From positions 31,500 through 95,499 of the forward strand of contig QNGE01003042.1 of the NCBI GenBank assembly GCA_008508345.1: DNA of 64,000 nucleotides, read 5' to 3'. Position numbers and translations under genes: made by a program. This document shows positions 9,590 through 21,930 of this stretch, in pieces; position 1 is the stretch's first letter, and each line of letters begins with the position of its first letter. The notes below the pieces were generated by a model that was not told the DNA's origin, ran no database searches, and was given only the letters and a program-made list of their open reading frames with translations. This stretch comes from Paragonimus westermani. Its lineage: Eukaryota > Platyhelminthes > Trematoda > Plagiorchiida > Troglotrematidae.

Positions 9590-10215
9590 TGAGTTCAGAA
9601 TTACCTAGGAAATGTGCGAGTATTGTTGCAAACAACGTGAGAATGGACGGTAGGTGTCAAAGTTTCCAGATAATCAGTCTGGAGTGTTTGCTTTTGGCAA
9701 ACGTGCACAGAAGAAAGCTATATGTCTTCTACAACCGAATTAATCATTTTAAACTACTTTATAAAGATTTACTCGGGTTCCCTGTGTGATTCTTATCCGC
9801 AACTGAACGTGCTGATTGTAAAGTCTCTTGTTTCATTTCTTAACCAGGCCGAATAATGTTGCTTTATTCTTTTTAGCAATTGCCTCTTTGTATGTCCAGT
9901 GTATTCTGGTGTACAACAACAGGTAAATGAGTATGCCAGGATGCTTTGAGCTTAAGTGGACACTGTCTTTCAACCATAGAGTCATAATTGAGCAGACGAT
10001 AAACCATGGGCGAAGCGTTGCAGTTAGACATGTTTGACGAATTGCACAGCATAGGCGATAACTGACCAACTCTGCAAGTGAATCGCCCTTCGAAGAGGAC
10101 TGATCAGAATGGCAGTCTTCTGCTCTCTTATTACTTGAAACGGCAATGGACTAGCTGTCATTTTTGTGATGAAACTATCCGGATTGCCACTTTCTCGCAG
10201 CATGTTTGACACAAG
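9590..10215 (-). pseudogene. Penelope-like element, connector and best-preserved GIY-YIG motif
   Basis: A second PLE 3' end on the same strand as the one at 7.85-8.44 kb. The N-terminal block LRESGNPDSFI (about 10,205-10,170) matches the end of PLE reverse transcriptase. After a frameshift, KGDSLAELVSYRL follows (about 10,090-10,045). A further shift brings the nuclease motif YSFTCCCTPEYTGHTKRQLL (about 9,935-9,875), continuing into KRIKQHYSAWL. This corresponds to the PLE consensus Tyr-x-Phe-x-Cys-x-Cys ... Tyr-Ile-Gly-x-Thr, with Ile replaced by Thr. A weak NHTGNPSKSL segment follows near 9,790, where PLEs have HxVDP. At least two frameshifts and later stops make this a pseudogene. The match to PLEs is the clearest in the window. 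Confidence 0.75.
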
Positions 10216-11164
10216 TTTCCGGTAGCTATTAATGACAAACAGTGTGTGCTCTACGTTTGACCAAAAAAACTAGAACCCATTTTTGTTTGGGCAGTACGGA
10301 ATTGCTCAAATTCAGGTGCCCTCCAAGCTTCTTCGATTGATAGTACACAGCTGACTTTAACTGACTGTCAGTCCATCTGGTTCAGTCAACCAGAAGAGAG
10401 TGAAATTAACTATTCGACTGCTCCTCTGACGTGAACTGAACAGACTTATCAGCTTCGTTGAAGGCGCCAATAACACCAGCGTTCTGTGATGAACTGCGGA
10501 CGCTGACGAAATTATCGTTCATTTAGCGGTGCTACAAATACATGAGTCCTACCGAAATATCGAGTTGTTCGATTTCAAGCTTTTCCTCGAAGTCATCGGC
10601 AGGCGACAGCTATCGCGAGAAAACTATAGTTACACAGTCTATTTGGTGACAAGAACCACCATTTGAATTTAAATTTTCTTGATTAGGTCTTTTCTAAACG
10701 ATCACATGTAACAAAATACCTACCTACCAAAGTGCACTGTCACTGCCCGTCGGCGAATTTGTTAGATTCGAGCGTGAGATAATTAAAAAATCCTGTTCCA
10801 GCAGTCCATCTCCTGGTTCAATTGGTGAATTCGATGTGATGTAATGGATTGGGTGGGTAAGTGAGATCAAACATGGAATTCATAGGTTTCTGGGCGAGTT
10901 CTGTACCTCACCTGGTAGATTTTTTGTGGCGTCAAAACATACTATTTTTGTTCAAACTTGGCTCAACTGAGTCTCCACTGTAACATTACCCGAAACATTT
11001 CCAGCGCAGGTCAACAGACCGACACATCAGCAGTTATCTGTGCAATGCCGGCTGCACTTACCTCAATGCAAACGTAATACAAGTGCATCTTATAACAGTC
11101 GATGGTTTGTTTCTTTCTTCAAAATGATGTAAGGCAACTGAAGTAACTAACGTTCCAAAACTAT
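10216..11164. other. Non-coding stretch between PLE and RTE remnants
   Basis: Nothing assignable. The minus strand could hold further decayed RTE reverse transcriptase downstream of the block at 11.2 kb, but I see no clear polymerase motif. Confidence 0.3.
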
Positions 11165-12700
11165 GTCGCCACGATTCGGAAGTTTCCTGGACAATCCATC
11201 TTCACCTGCAGCATTTCCGTTTCTCGGCTGTGCAGTAGCTCTGGTCACACCTGCGAAATCCGGAGCGAGATCAAATGAAACTTTGACCTCTAGTTGTGTC
11301 AAACTATTCACATTCTGATAATCAAAGGTAGCCGGCTAATTTAGTAGGTTACCGAAATGTTCGTACGTGGCTTTCATGGTGTTCTCCAATTAAGTGTACG
11401 GAATACCTGAGTCCCCGTCAACCCGTGCTTTAGCAAACTGAATGGATGAGCCAGAACTCATTGCGTTGTCGGCGATCGGTGTGGTCCTACATCATCTCAC
11501 CTCAATTTTTCCAGCAGTCGTCTACAACTCCACGAAGCTGTTCGGTGAGTTATCGGAGATCATTTCAGAACATGGATCTTTCAGTTTCATTATCCACTGT
11601 GTGTACAGCAAACACTGCACTCTTCTCTCGTATCAGACTGTTGTCGTCGAACTAGTCCGGTCGTTTCTGGTGACTAATATCTTTGACTTGATGACTGTTG
11701 TGGTGGTATGATTCTTACGATGTTTCCGGATATCTTTAAAGGTTCTGGATGCGGGTTTACTTCGAAACAAAAGCAAATACGCTCTGAAATGTCGTTCTCA
11801 TATTTGAGTCCCTCAGCATCCAAACATTCAGTTCCTGTCACTTTCCAGATGACCTAAAAGAACGGGTTTGTAAACACGGATGAAAACTTCGTCCTGACCA
11901 GGCCACACACTGTGCTGTATTCAGCTCCTGCGCACCACTCGCTTGTTATGCACGGATGTCACTCTGCCACACTCTGTCAAGTAATCAAGTAAACGGTGGT
12001 GACCACCTCTTGAGTGAGTCCATCTTGTGATATCACTCACATCTAGCTGAAATCAGGTGACCGTGAGAGCCAACTCTTGAGTTGCACACAGGTGGAGCGA
12101 GCGATCACCGTTGTCATCGCCTGCACCAATACCGCGTGATCCAAGGACTCTTAGCCAGACTGTCGAATCGCACCCAACGCGTGATTTGAATTCATGCAGA
12201 ACAAACCTTCGGTCATTCACTGGTGTGGAGCGGACTGCAGTGGACGGCCGACAGTACAGCTGTTCGTTCGTGTCATCGGTGTCCCAGATAGTCGGACCAT
12301 AAACACTGAGAGACTTACCTCGATCGAGTCTCACGTTCAGGAAAACGAATCGGGGGCTGATGCAGTGCGGTTCGTTACTCTCCAAAGAAGTGATACGGTC
12401 AGCGACCGTGAAACGGACACCGCCCTGTCGGGTACCCCTTGCCGGGTATTCTGTCAGGTAGAAAACACACCTAGCACCTGCCTCCAGGAGCTCACCTTGG
12501 TTTGCGTGCCATTCTTCACTCAAGGTTGCCACATGGATGCCGTAGTGGCTCAGGATCACGTGTATCAGTCTGATGAGGCGTCCCGGTTTTCCTGTGTTGA
12601 TTTGATACTGCACCGCACGTACACTCTGGGTCCAGTTGAACATTTTGCTTTCGGGGGTGTGTCTCAAATTGACAAATGGTATTTCAGACTGAGTCTCCAA
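11165..12700 (-). pseudogene. RTE-like LINE fragment: endonuclease and start of reverse transcriptase
   Basis: The endonuclease portion (about 12,640-12,055, one open frame of 215 codons) contains ILSHYGIHVATLSEEW, where RTE elements have the YGIDVAALSETR-type segment with its catalytic Glu. It also has SVYGPTIWDTD (SAYAPT block), EFKSRVGCD (normally DFNARVG, so the catalytic Asp is replaced by Glu) and LGSRGIGAGDDNG (LGPHGxGxxNDNG block). Past a stop a HRLLDYL segment follows near 12,000-11,970. At about 11,300-11,190 GNAAGEDGLSRKL matches the KAAGEDGLPAELF block that opens the RTE reverse transcriptase. Stops and shifts separate these blocks, so the copy is dead. The plus-strand 174-codon frame over the same stretch is an antisense shadow. 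Confidence 0.75.
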
Positions 12701-12720
12701 CTCAACAATGTAACCTGAGA

Positions 12721-15700
12721 CAAAAAATATATTTTCTTGGAGGACCGTATCCGGAGCCTATGGCTCAATAGCCTGAGCTGCGAGACAACTGGATGTAGGG
12801 TTTTCCTGAGGGACCATACCCACAGCTAATGAATCAAATGTCTGATTTAGTTGACAGCTGACGCTAGCTGCAGTGAGTAAGATGTTGACGACTCACCTCA
12901 ATTACTGCTGCACGCATTGAACACATTGTAATTTACATCACGCTTCCGGGAACTTGTGCGGCTTTTTTGACCGTACAGGATAAGAGGCCGGAGACCACGG
13001 TCAACTATTGAGCGACCGCAGTGTTCTGTGTTTGAAGGTACATACCTAACCCCTCTTTTTCCGTATGCAAGTCACAGCTGTGTTGCAAGTACAAATTCAT
13101 TTATGCTGTATACTTGTATATTCTTTCCTCACTGTCTGAGCACCACTGCGCAATCAGATGTGAGACCTACAGACTTCTGCCTGGCTGCTTCCTTTTCACC
13201 TAGGTGAAGCATTTGATCCTGTTAGTGTCGAATTCCTTGTCATTATAGCCGTCAGGGAAGGTCCCGTGTGCAGGCTTAAGCGGTGCGCCAATTTAGCTGA
13301 TATGGTCACTGTAAAATATTCACGCGAATGCACGCGACATTTGTATAACGCCTACGCACGCGACTGAATCAACACCAAGTTAAGACGACGTTCCTCGGAA
13401 GTCGAAGGATTCTCTAGTACACCAATGACAGTGGAAACCGGGACATGATCTACACCCCGAAGCTCACGGCGCCATGCCACATCAGCTGGACTCTGTCCTT
13501 TCAGCATCTCCGACACATACATACCGCATACATCTGGATGTTATTACCAACGCTTTCTATCCTTGCCATTATTTATGTCTTTATGCGTATTTCAAGTTTT
13601 TGTGTTTTTACTGTTCCTACGGTTAGGCCTAGCCCAAATGTATGCATTAATCCTCATCCATCTCATCTATTTTAATTGGTGGCAAATGTTATGTCCTGGC
13701 TATTTATGTATAACTCTACATCCCATTATTTAACAAACTTTAGGAACCCAGCCTGGTTCATCATGTCCAATGGAGCGGAAGTGAGAAAATATCAATTTTC
13801 CCTTCATTGAATCGTCTCGAAACTCACAGTAGAATAGGTTTCCTCTTAGATTTGTGAGTGAGTGGATTACGTTTTGGATAACAAACATGACCAGAATGAT
13901 ATCATTAGGTACAAATCAGTGAAATATTGAATTACTTTCTCCGACGCTGCATGCCGCGACGTGCTCCAACCAAAAAGATGCATACTGTAACGCAGCCTGC
14001 TGGCTCCAACTTTACGTGTGTTTAAGTTGTTTCCTTGTCTTACTACGTCTTGTGGTACTCGTGGTGTCTCCTGTCCCAGTTCGACTGTCGAACCTTTGAA
14101 ACATTGTTCTCTGCTGGCGTTTCTAACGAGTGACGCATTAAAATTTCGGGTTAAGTCAAAATGTGCAAAAGCGTTAGAAAATAACCTCATTTTTCCGTAA
14201 AGAAAAAAGAATCAATGTAATTCGTCTTCAAACTTTTCACGTAAAGTTAACTACGGTGAAAGTAAGGTGTACACACTTTGTGACTATTCATACAGACCAG
14301 TTGATATCCGTAAGGAAAGCATGAACCCCAAAACTGCGAATCATGACGCCTGGTTAAGGTAGATCATGTCTTTAATGATCATGAATGGGGTGTGAATCAG
14401 CAACTGTATCAATTACTTAAGCGTTTGGGCTTGTAAACATGGTGGGGTCACCATCAGACAATTCGATTACATATCCTGTGAATAAAATACAGCCACACGT
14501 TAGAGATGATTTATATTTGCTCACATCTTTTGCTGATGGATTTATAAACAAGGCACAATGCCTTAGTTTCACTTTTAACAGAGCAGCGATTCTTAGCCAA
14601 AAGTGTCAATACCAGCTGGGACACGGGTGTGGATCTTATGACGATTAAAATATGTTACATTACAATTTAGGTTACTATTTATGGCCGATATCGGCCCGAA
14701 TTTCAACAGTGAGTCCAGTCGACAAACCAATCAGAGAAAACATCTTCACATGTTCCTGTTGCCTCCCTATTCAGATATTGAACCATACATGCAATACCAG
14801 TCATTGCCTGTTGAAGGTGACATCAGTGAATCTTAACACGAGTATGAGGCACACAGACGGCCGTAACGCGTACACAATAGTTTCCACCTTGCCAAATATT
14901 ACTACGTGGATGTTCATATAATGTTTTTTCCACAAGGTCCTTCCACTATACAAGTCTCTGCCGTTTCAGATGACCATATAATTTTTAATCTATTTCGCGG
15001 ATATTGTTACTTCTTATTAGGAAGCTTCATACCGAAATTTTCTTTCTTCTTTAGCGATTTGAGCTGAACTTTTAGTTGTTAAGATGGAGTGGAAAGGTTA
15101 ATTACTTACCTTTGGTTTCACCTGCATGAGAGAACAAGATCACACTGAAAGATTCCGATGTACTTTAGCAGTGAAAAATGTAAAACTGAAGGTATCAAGA
15201 CTGAGAAGACAGCAAAACCAGCCACAAGTGCCGAGTTAATACCTCGTTTGAAAAGAATTTAATAAACTTAAAAGAGAACTGTCATTGTGTTGGTCTCACA
15301 CCTCGGAGCAGCCTTTCCTAGAAGCCTCCCAGAAAGTTTGGGACATGACTGCGAGGAGGAACAAATTGTTGTCTGGGTAAACGGGTGGACTAACTCAATA
15401 CAACCAGCCTCTGGATTGGGGAATGGCCTCGGATGTGAAGTCTAACAGCGAGATAAATTAGATCCTACCAAGAAGTATGAAGTCCCTGGCGATGAGCAGC
15501 AGACAACGCAGCAAATACACGTCCGGTCACCTGGTATCCCATAAAGTAGTATGCAGGCCCTTTAATGGTATTACTACATGGTGCATAGCGCTCGGTATAA
15601 AAGTGCTTCAACTGATTCAGTGGGAGTACGTGGGCTCCAGAAAGATGTTCTGTTTGATTGGTGTTTGAAATTCTTGGTTACCATCGATCATAAACAACCC

Positions 15701-18700
15701 CTGAGGAAGGTATAAGAGCCACTGTGACGGCCAACTTTCTCAAAGAATACGAGAAGTTACCGACTGTACTGAATGTCTAGACCCCATTCAAACACTGCAT
15801 GAACCAGTTTGATCACCGGTTCACGGCCTCAGGAGGAGGACATCGTACAAGTCCAGCTGACCCTAGAATCTCTGGCTGGACATATCTGTTTCACCAAGTC
15901 TACCTTCCTTGGTGAATCGCTGAACTACTATCGTGCTTTCTGGTACAACCTCTTACAGCGTGTAATGGCAATCCTGGATGGATAAACTGCTTGCGAAAGA
16001 CGAATGAACCGAACTCTTACTGGTTGCCGGTCTCTAAAAGACAAACAGGTACCGAACTTTGCCTTTTTACCCTGCGTGTTAAGTTCCTTCTAAATCAGTG
16101 GCCCTAAGTAAGGGTACTCAGTTCCACCTCCATTTTGGGCCTGGACAACAGTATGTTGCTCCCATAACCACGAATTTCTGAACCGCGTCACGTACGTGAG
16201 CTCATCAGTGTGTATCCATTGAGTGGCATGTGTGATGAGTAGTTGGTCATAAACGGCCATCGGGGGTCCCCGGTAACCTGCTCCACCAGTAAGTGCCATC
16301 GGAACTCTTGGTCTTGTAATGTGATAGTGAACATAAAGGACCCCGCTGTTCTCTCAGGTAAGGCCATACTGGATCACCACGTTACCTTCTGGTTTTAGAA
16401 AGGCTGTCGAACGCAACCAACAGCGCCTCCTGTGAGGTCCATGTCATCTTTGCGCTGCGTCCAGCACTACCTTTGCACTGCCTTTCGAGAAAATCTGCAA
16501 GTCAGCAAGCTTTCTTCCATCTGTTTACCCTCTGACCATCCTGGACACTCCATCGAGGTTTCCCAGGAATGCCCGAACATATCCACCTTTGAAAAGCTGC
16601 GGCATAAGTATGTCCATCTTCACGTTAGTCGTAGCACCAATTGTTGTTACAGTCATAGACACTTACTTGCGGAGTTATTAACTGCAGGACATCTACAAAA
16701 AATTAAGTGTAGGCATACAACCACGAAAGTAAACATACTTCACACGGCTGACGTATGTCCCTATCTTTAGCAACCATGCATCACTAGTCTCTGTGATAAC
16801 ATGTCTCGTACACGTGCACGTTTTACGTAATCATCTTCAGTTTCCGATCTTCCTAGCGTTCCGATCGGTCCTCTAGTTTTCGTGTATTTAAAGTGTACTC
16901 ACAAACGGTGCTAATCACCCTATAAAAATGGTGTCAATGTTATGGCACTCTTAGTGTACGCCTGTGAAACCTGCCCCATCGGCGCAGGATGTGTTCACAG
17001 AGTGTTCGATTTCGACCATCAGCCTCTAGGAAGCACTAGCAGCTTGTGTTTTGAACATCGTGTCCGCAGTGACAAAGTTTGCCCGCGTGTCTTCTGGCCG
17101 AACGAAATTTGTTGGCCATTGGTCTCGTCTGATAGACTTCGTTGTCTTGGCGATGTCATGTGATTGCCAACTCACTGCCTGCCTTGTGCGTTTATGTGGA
17201 TGGTCAGTGTGCAATCTGTTGGCTAGTGTATGACTTGGGCTGGGGTTATGGAGACACTGCCATGGCGGCTCGCTTCCGTAGCGGATTCTGAGTTTTTCGG
17301 CTTGGGTCCAAATAAAAATAGCCATCGTTGTATAAAGATGGCACCTGAGGTAATGAATAGTGGGGTCCATTGCTGCTAATGTTTCGTTAGTGCCAGATTT
17401 TTTCCTATTTGCATCTTTCTCCTTCTATGACTCATACGATTTGTTTTTGTTCCTCCTAATTATGGCATGTTCACCATTTCATCTGGTCTTTCTCAAGTTA
17501 TGTATATATTCATATACATATAACCACCTCCAGCGCACAGAGCGTCACTATATTATACATGTATATTTGTTTATATACGTGTATCATAGATTGAAACTGT
17601 ATACGCAAGACGTAGCTAAATTTATGGCAGCATCAGAGGACTGTCTCCAGAGGGCTGCATTGCAAATTGTGAAGTTTGCATCTCATGCATGAATACTTTT
17701 TGGAATGGGCTCATTATGAACCAGGATCTCATATTTTACTATCCTACCTCGGATGTATGACTACAATTTAACAGTGGATCGTTTAATTATCTTCCAAAGT
17801 TTTCTACTAAGGGAATCATAAGTTGTAGCTGCTAGGCAGGAGAAAAAAATATTTTCGTGCAAGCTAATCATATCTAGCCAAAACGTGATTCCTTCATAAA
17901 TGTTTATCTATGGGATTCAATGGTTTTGAGAGATTGTAAACGTTAAACAGTTGTGGATAATTCGTTGTCAGATGAAGTTCGTCAGTAACCGCACCTTGGC
18001 TTCAGAATATGGTAGCAGAAATCAACGGTAAATCGCACTAGTTGCTGCAAGCTTTTTGTTCACGACTTGAGTACATATGACAAAACCCTTAAGGCTTTTT
18101 TTGAACTGTTTTTCTGGCTTCAGACGTAGCGAATAAGGCCAAACACCAAAAGGCCTTTGCTGGGATTCTATGCAGTAACGGCCTAAAACCTCTACTAGGA
18201 GTAATCCAAACGCATATTTCCATAACTGTGGTCATCTTGATATCCATTGAGGGCACGTCTGGGTATACTTTTCTTCGAGTCTACCCCATACTATATCGTC
18301 CACATGATGGAAGTTGAGGTAAATATACTAGCGATTTGGCTATCAACATCTATAAGTTGACAACCGGCAAATGGTCAAATTTAAACTGAATTAATCCTAG
18401 CGCATCACTGGGTGTGGAGCTTGAGGGCATCCTAACTCTCACATGTGTGTGACTCAGAATGGTTTCACATGCACACTGGCTAAGAGAGAACTCTTGTAGG
18501 AGAAAACCACAAATCTGCAGCTGCAGCCCTTTCCGGAAGCAGTGATATATTTCTTTCACCGAGTTTTCTTCTAGGGAAGCTTATTTGATTTCACTGAACT
18601 CGATGGGTGTGTGAAAGGCACAATGTGTTAGACTACGGCGCATTGCCTGAAATCTCATCAGAGCTGTTCTCAGTATCTTATTCAAATGCTGATTTTCTGG

Positions 18701-21439
18701 CAGAAATGTTCATTTCAGTGATCCGAACTTGCAGTCTGTTGTGACGACCACACAATCACCACTTTTCCTGAAGAACAAGCGGAGGTCATCAGTAGTGAAA
18801 TCTGCGTGCAGCCAGGAGAAAAAGTTTTCAGTGTGAAGTCATTCAAAATTTAATTTCGTGTCACACTAAGAGTGTACGACGACTAGGATTTGTCCACGCT
18901 TCCCAGGTCTCAACAGTAGCCGAATAATGAGTATGTAAACCCAGGAATCAACCCTAACAGAGTAATATGATCACCGAGTTAAGCAGACATGGAACCAAAG
19001 AAAAGATTGAGTTTTGTGCAACACCCTACTGTTTGTTACCGCTTTAAAAAGTTTCAAAAACTCGATCAAACGCAGTTTGTTTCTTTCTGTTTTTCGGCGG
19101 TCTTTCGTTTATACTGTAACTGTGCCACATTAATCACTAACTCTGGATGTTCAAAGTGAAAAACAAAAACGGATATTTGTGCACATTTTTTTACAAAAGA
19201 CAATACCTGGCGAACTTCGTTCACGTTCCAGCCTTCAGCTACAGAACTTTGAGTTGACGTGATTCAACGGAATAAACTTGTCACTGAATAAGCCCTGAAC
19301 TGGATTTCCTAGTCGTGTATAGATCAGCGATGTATGAAGGTGACCAATGAACAACTACTAGCATTTTAGTGATTAGCCTTGAGTACAATGAGTAATCGAC
19401 TATAATGTTACTTCCTGCCCCCGTGAATGACTCACTCCAATTCACATGACTGCGTCATATTTCCAACCAAAGTTAATAACTCAGCACGATTTTCCATTCA
19501 ACTCTATAGGCAAATCACCTATTCGGGAGAATTCTTCCGGCTCCGTGTGTGTACAGTTTTCACGATCCGGTTTAGCAACCAGTTTTGTGTTTTTATGACG
19601 AGCATATCAACCACCGCTCCACATGAATACTCGGGTACTATCACCATAGATTTGAGTGCCTGCTTTCAGAGCATCTGTAATTAACTGTTCCATTAACACA
19701 AGGTAGGAACATCGTCATTGGAACAAATGGTCTGTTTTTTGAAGACGGTTGATGTTCAGCAAGTAGTAGAAGCTGGAGAAAAGGCAAATACAATTGTAGC
19801 CGAGAACAGTTGATTGAAACAAACAGGTGATTTCAGTCAATTCACAACAGTTGTTATTCAGAAATCTCCCATTGTTCAAACAGAACTGATCATCACGGGC
19901 CCTTGTTTTGGATAATTCATTATTCAGTCTGCTATTATTATGCATACAATTAGGAGAAATATAACTCACCTCGCAGCGTAAAGCGGTTCAGTTAAACATG
20001 ATCTTCTGTGTCCAGTTTGCACTCATTTTAAGCGCGCTCATATATATTAACCGGAATTCGAGTCCACAAGGCAGTGAGGTTTCCATTCAAATGTCATGTT
20101 CACTTCTCTCTGGTTCTGTGTATTTGATTGAAACAGTCTCTCATGGATTTTTGTTTGCCATTTCTTGTTGGTTGGCGAGATTTCGTTGGTTCGTTCGGTC
20201 ACTCATGTTATCTGCAATCCATCTGCTGTGGGTTTCGGCCATATCTCACCACCGCATCGAGATATTCCCTTGAGTGTTGGAATAACCGCGTCTCTGACTT
20301 GGTCATCTATCACAATCTTACTGGTTATAAACAATCTCACAGTAATCACCATATGCTGTTCTGCTGCTGTGTCAGCAGCTCGTGTGCGTTGGAGAAGACT
20401 GAACAACTCTAGAAAATTCCGAGGCATGATCGTACTGGTAGTGTGATCAAAGCACTCTATTCCTATCGACTTGACGATTGATTGGATTCAGTTGTTTGGC
20501 TACTAATTTCATCAAAAACATCATAAGGAATAAGCTCGTCTTTTGACTATTCATCATCAGACCAAATACGTAACACCGTTATGACACCGTGGGTGAAATG
20601 AGCAAAAAATGTAGCAAGTTCGAATGAGGCCAGGGACTTCGTGGACACAAATGGACTAAACGTTGTGGTAAAACTAGGTCACAGTTATTGTGTAACTAAA
20701 ACCATGGCGATTTGACCGATCATGGCGTCAATGGTGAGCCATGACAACCACAAGACCTGAACAAAGCGCTTCTTGGCGCACAAGGGTGGATTCTTCAATC
20801 GAATTCAGATCGCCTCAGTTGCGGCCGGAATTCGGGAGCTAATGATTTCCGATTAATTGCTGTTGGCTCAAACGAAAAGAAGGGGATATGATGATAGCAT
20901 GGTTCAAATCAATAATATGTAGTAAAACTGCACTATAACTTGTCTAGATGTCTCCACTACTGATCCAAGGTGGATGATACCCACAGACACATTCAGACAA
21001 GTGCCTGCCGGTTCTGCCCACTTAACTAGTTTCACAGGAGAAAGTAAACGAACAAACGTGGAAACAGGCCGATTATGTTATAAAAGTGAATGCAGTGCGG
21101 AAAAAGTCAAAATAGAAAGGCAATTTAACAGCATAGAAATTTTTGTTTACGAAAATATTGAGTCTGCCACTAAGTGTTTTGGCAGCTGTGTCGTCCTCAA
21201 ACGATACCGAAATATATACTGCCTTCTTCTCTGCTGAAGGTACCTTAAACTTCTTTCAACGTCATATAGCCTTGTTAACAATTCGCTCGTGGCAGCCGCC
21301 TTGCATGTATAGCTTATGAAGACAATCTTAGCATGTGAAAATAATCACATGTTTCTAAAAGCCAAGCATTTTACGAGATAAATTTTTGTGTTAGTATGAC
21401 AGCCGCTGAAACTAATATGCAGGTCATTCCTGGTTTCCG
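12721..21439. other. Long gene-free stretch, mostly unassigned
   Basis: About 8.7 kb without a recognisable gene. AT-rich short repeats lie near 17,500-17,590. One block around 15,675-15,710 (plus) reads KFLVTIDHKQPLRK, resembling the TDHKPL motif of Gypsy RNase H, but nothing supports it on either side. A 74-codon minus frame at 20,427-20,203 looks fairly protein-like but I do not recognise it. Confidence 0.35.
17500..17590. repeat. AT-rich TATA/CATA low-complexity tract
   Basis: Two clusters of alternating TA and CA steps (17,500-17,525 and 17,550-17,590) separated by a short unique segment. Simple sequence with no other function visible. Confidence 0.5.
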
Positions 21440-21930
21440 TAATAAAAATCTCACGTTGAACAGATCTTTCAGCAAGGCGCTAGATGATGACGTCCAGGAG
21501 AGTTAGTTGATTGTGAGGTTCAACTTTTAGTGTGAATATGACGCTACTGTGCATCGAGTTGAAAATGGTTAAGATGTCTTTGGATTATCATGTTCTGCAA
21601 CCACACACAATATTATCCGCTTGTTGGTTATGAATACTGTGTTCACGAGTGATCTCTTCTACCTGATCATTTCAAACTTCTCTATGAAGATTTCTGTGAC
21701 CAGCCGTCTCGATGAGACATCGCCGCCACACTATTGATTTGCTGATACCGTTTATCATTGAGTTTAAACTGTATGTTGGGAGTGTAGCAGCTGTTTCAAA
21801 TCCGTTGAGAGTATACGTAAGTCTTGGTTATTAACCACAATATACTCATGTAAATATGCTACGGTCTCCTCCAGTGAAACATACCCGGAAAACGGTGATA
21901 TGTCGACAGAAAACCTTTGCTGCCCGCTTA
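21440..21930 (-). pseudogene. Penelope-like element reverse-transcriptase palm remnant
   Basis: Minus-strand frames give successive PLE reverse-transcriptase motifs. SVDISPFSGYVSLEETVAYL (about 21,910-21,850) corresponds to the DVSSLFTNVPLEETI motif A block. NIQFKLNDKRYQQI (about 21,780-21,738) is followed by NSVAAM, which corresponds to the NVQFxFNxxxYRQIDGVAMGSPLGP motif B block. NTVFITNKR (about 21,648-21,620) corresponds to YVDDTFVI, with the catalytic Asp pair replaced by Asn-Thr. LTLLDVII (about 21,505-21,483) corresponds to the LPFLDVLI block. Frames change between blocks and stops are present. In known PLEs this domain copies the element RNA; here the catalytic centre is lost. No nuclease domain belonging to this copy was found within the next kilobase. 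Confidence 0.7.

Noticed and set aside
12560..12600. CTGATGAGG as a hammerhead core
   Set aside because: It lies in the RTE remnant and lacks the partner GAAA and cleavage site.
12194..12718. 174-codon plus-strand open frame
   Set aside because: It is antisense to the RTE endonuclease frame and shows no motif of its own.
15300..16770. Possible Gypsy-type pol remnant
   Set aside because: Only one block (KFLVTIDHKQPLRK near 15,675) resembles RNase H TDHKPL; no protease, polymerase or integrase motif supports it, and the frame at 16,432-16,770 aligns poorly with integrase.
20203..20427. Minus-strand frame that looks protein-like
   Set aside because: No motif, no splice signal at its end, and overlapping frames on the other strand are equally long.
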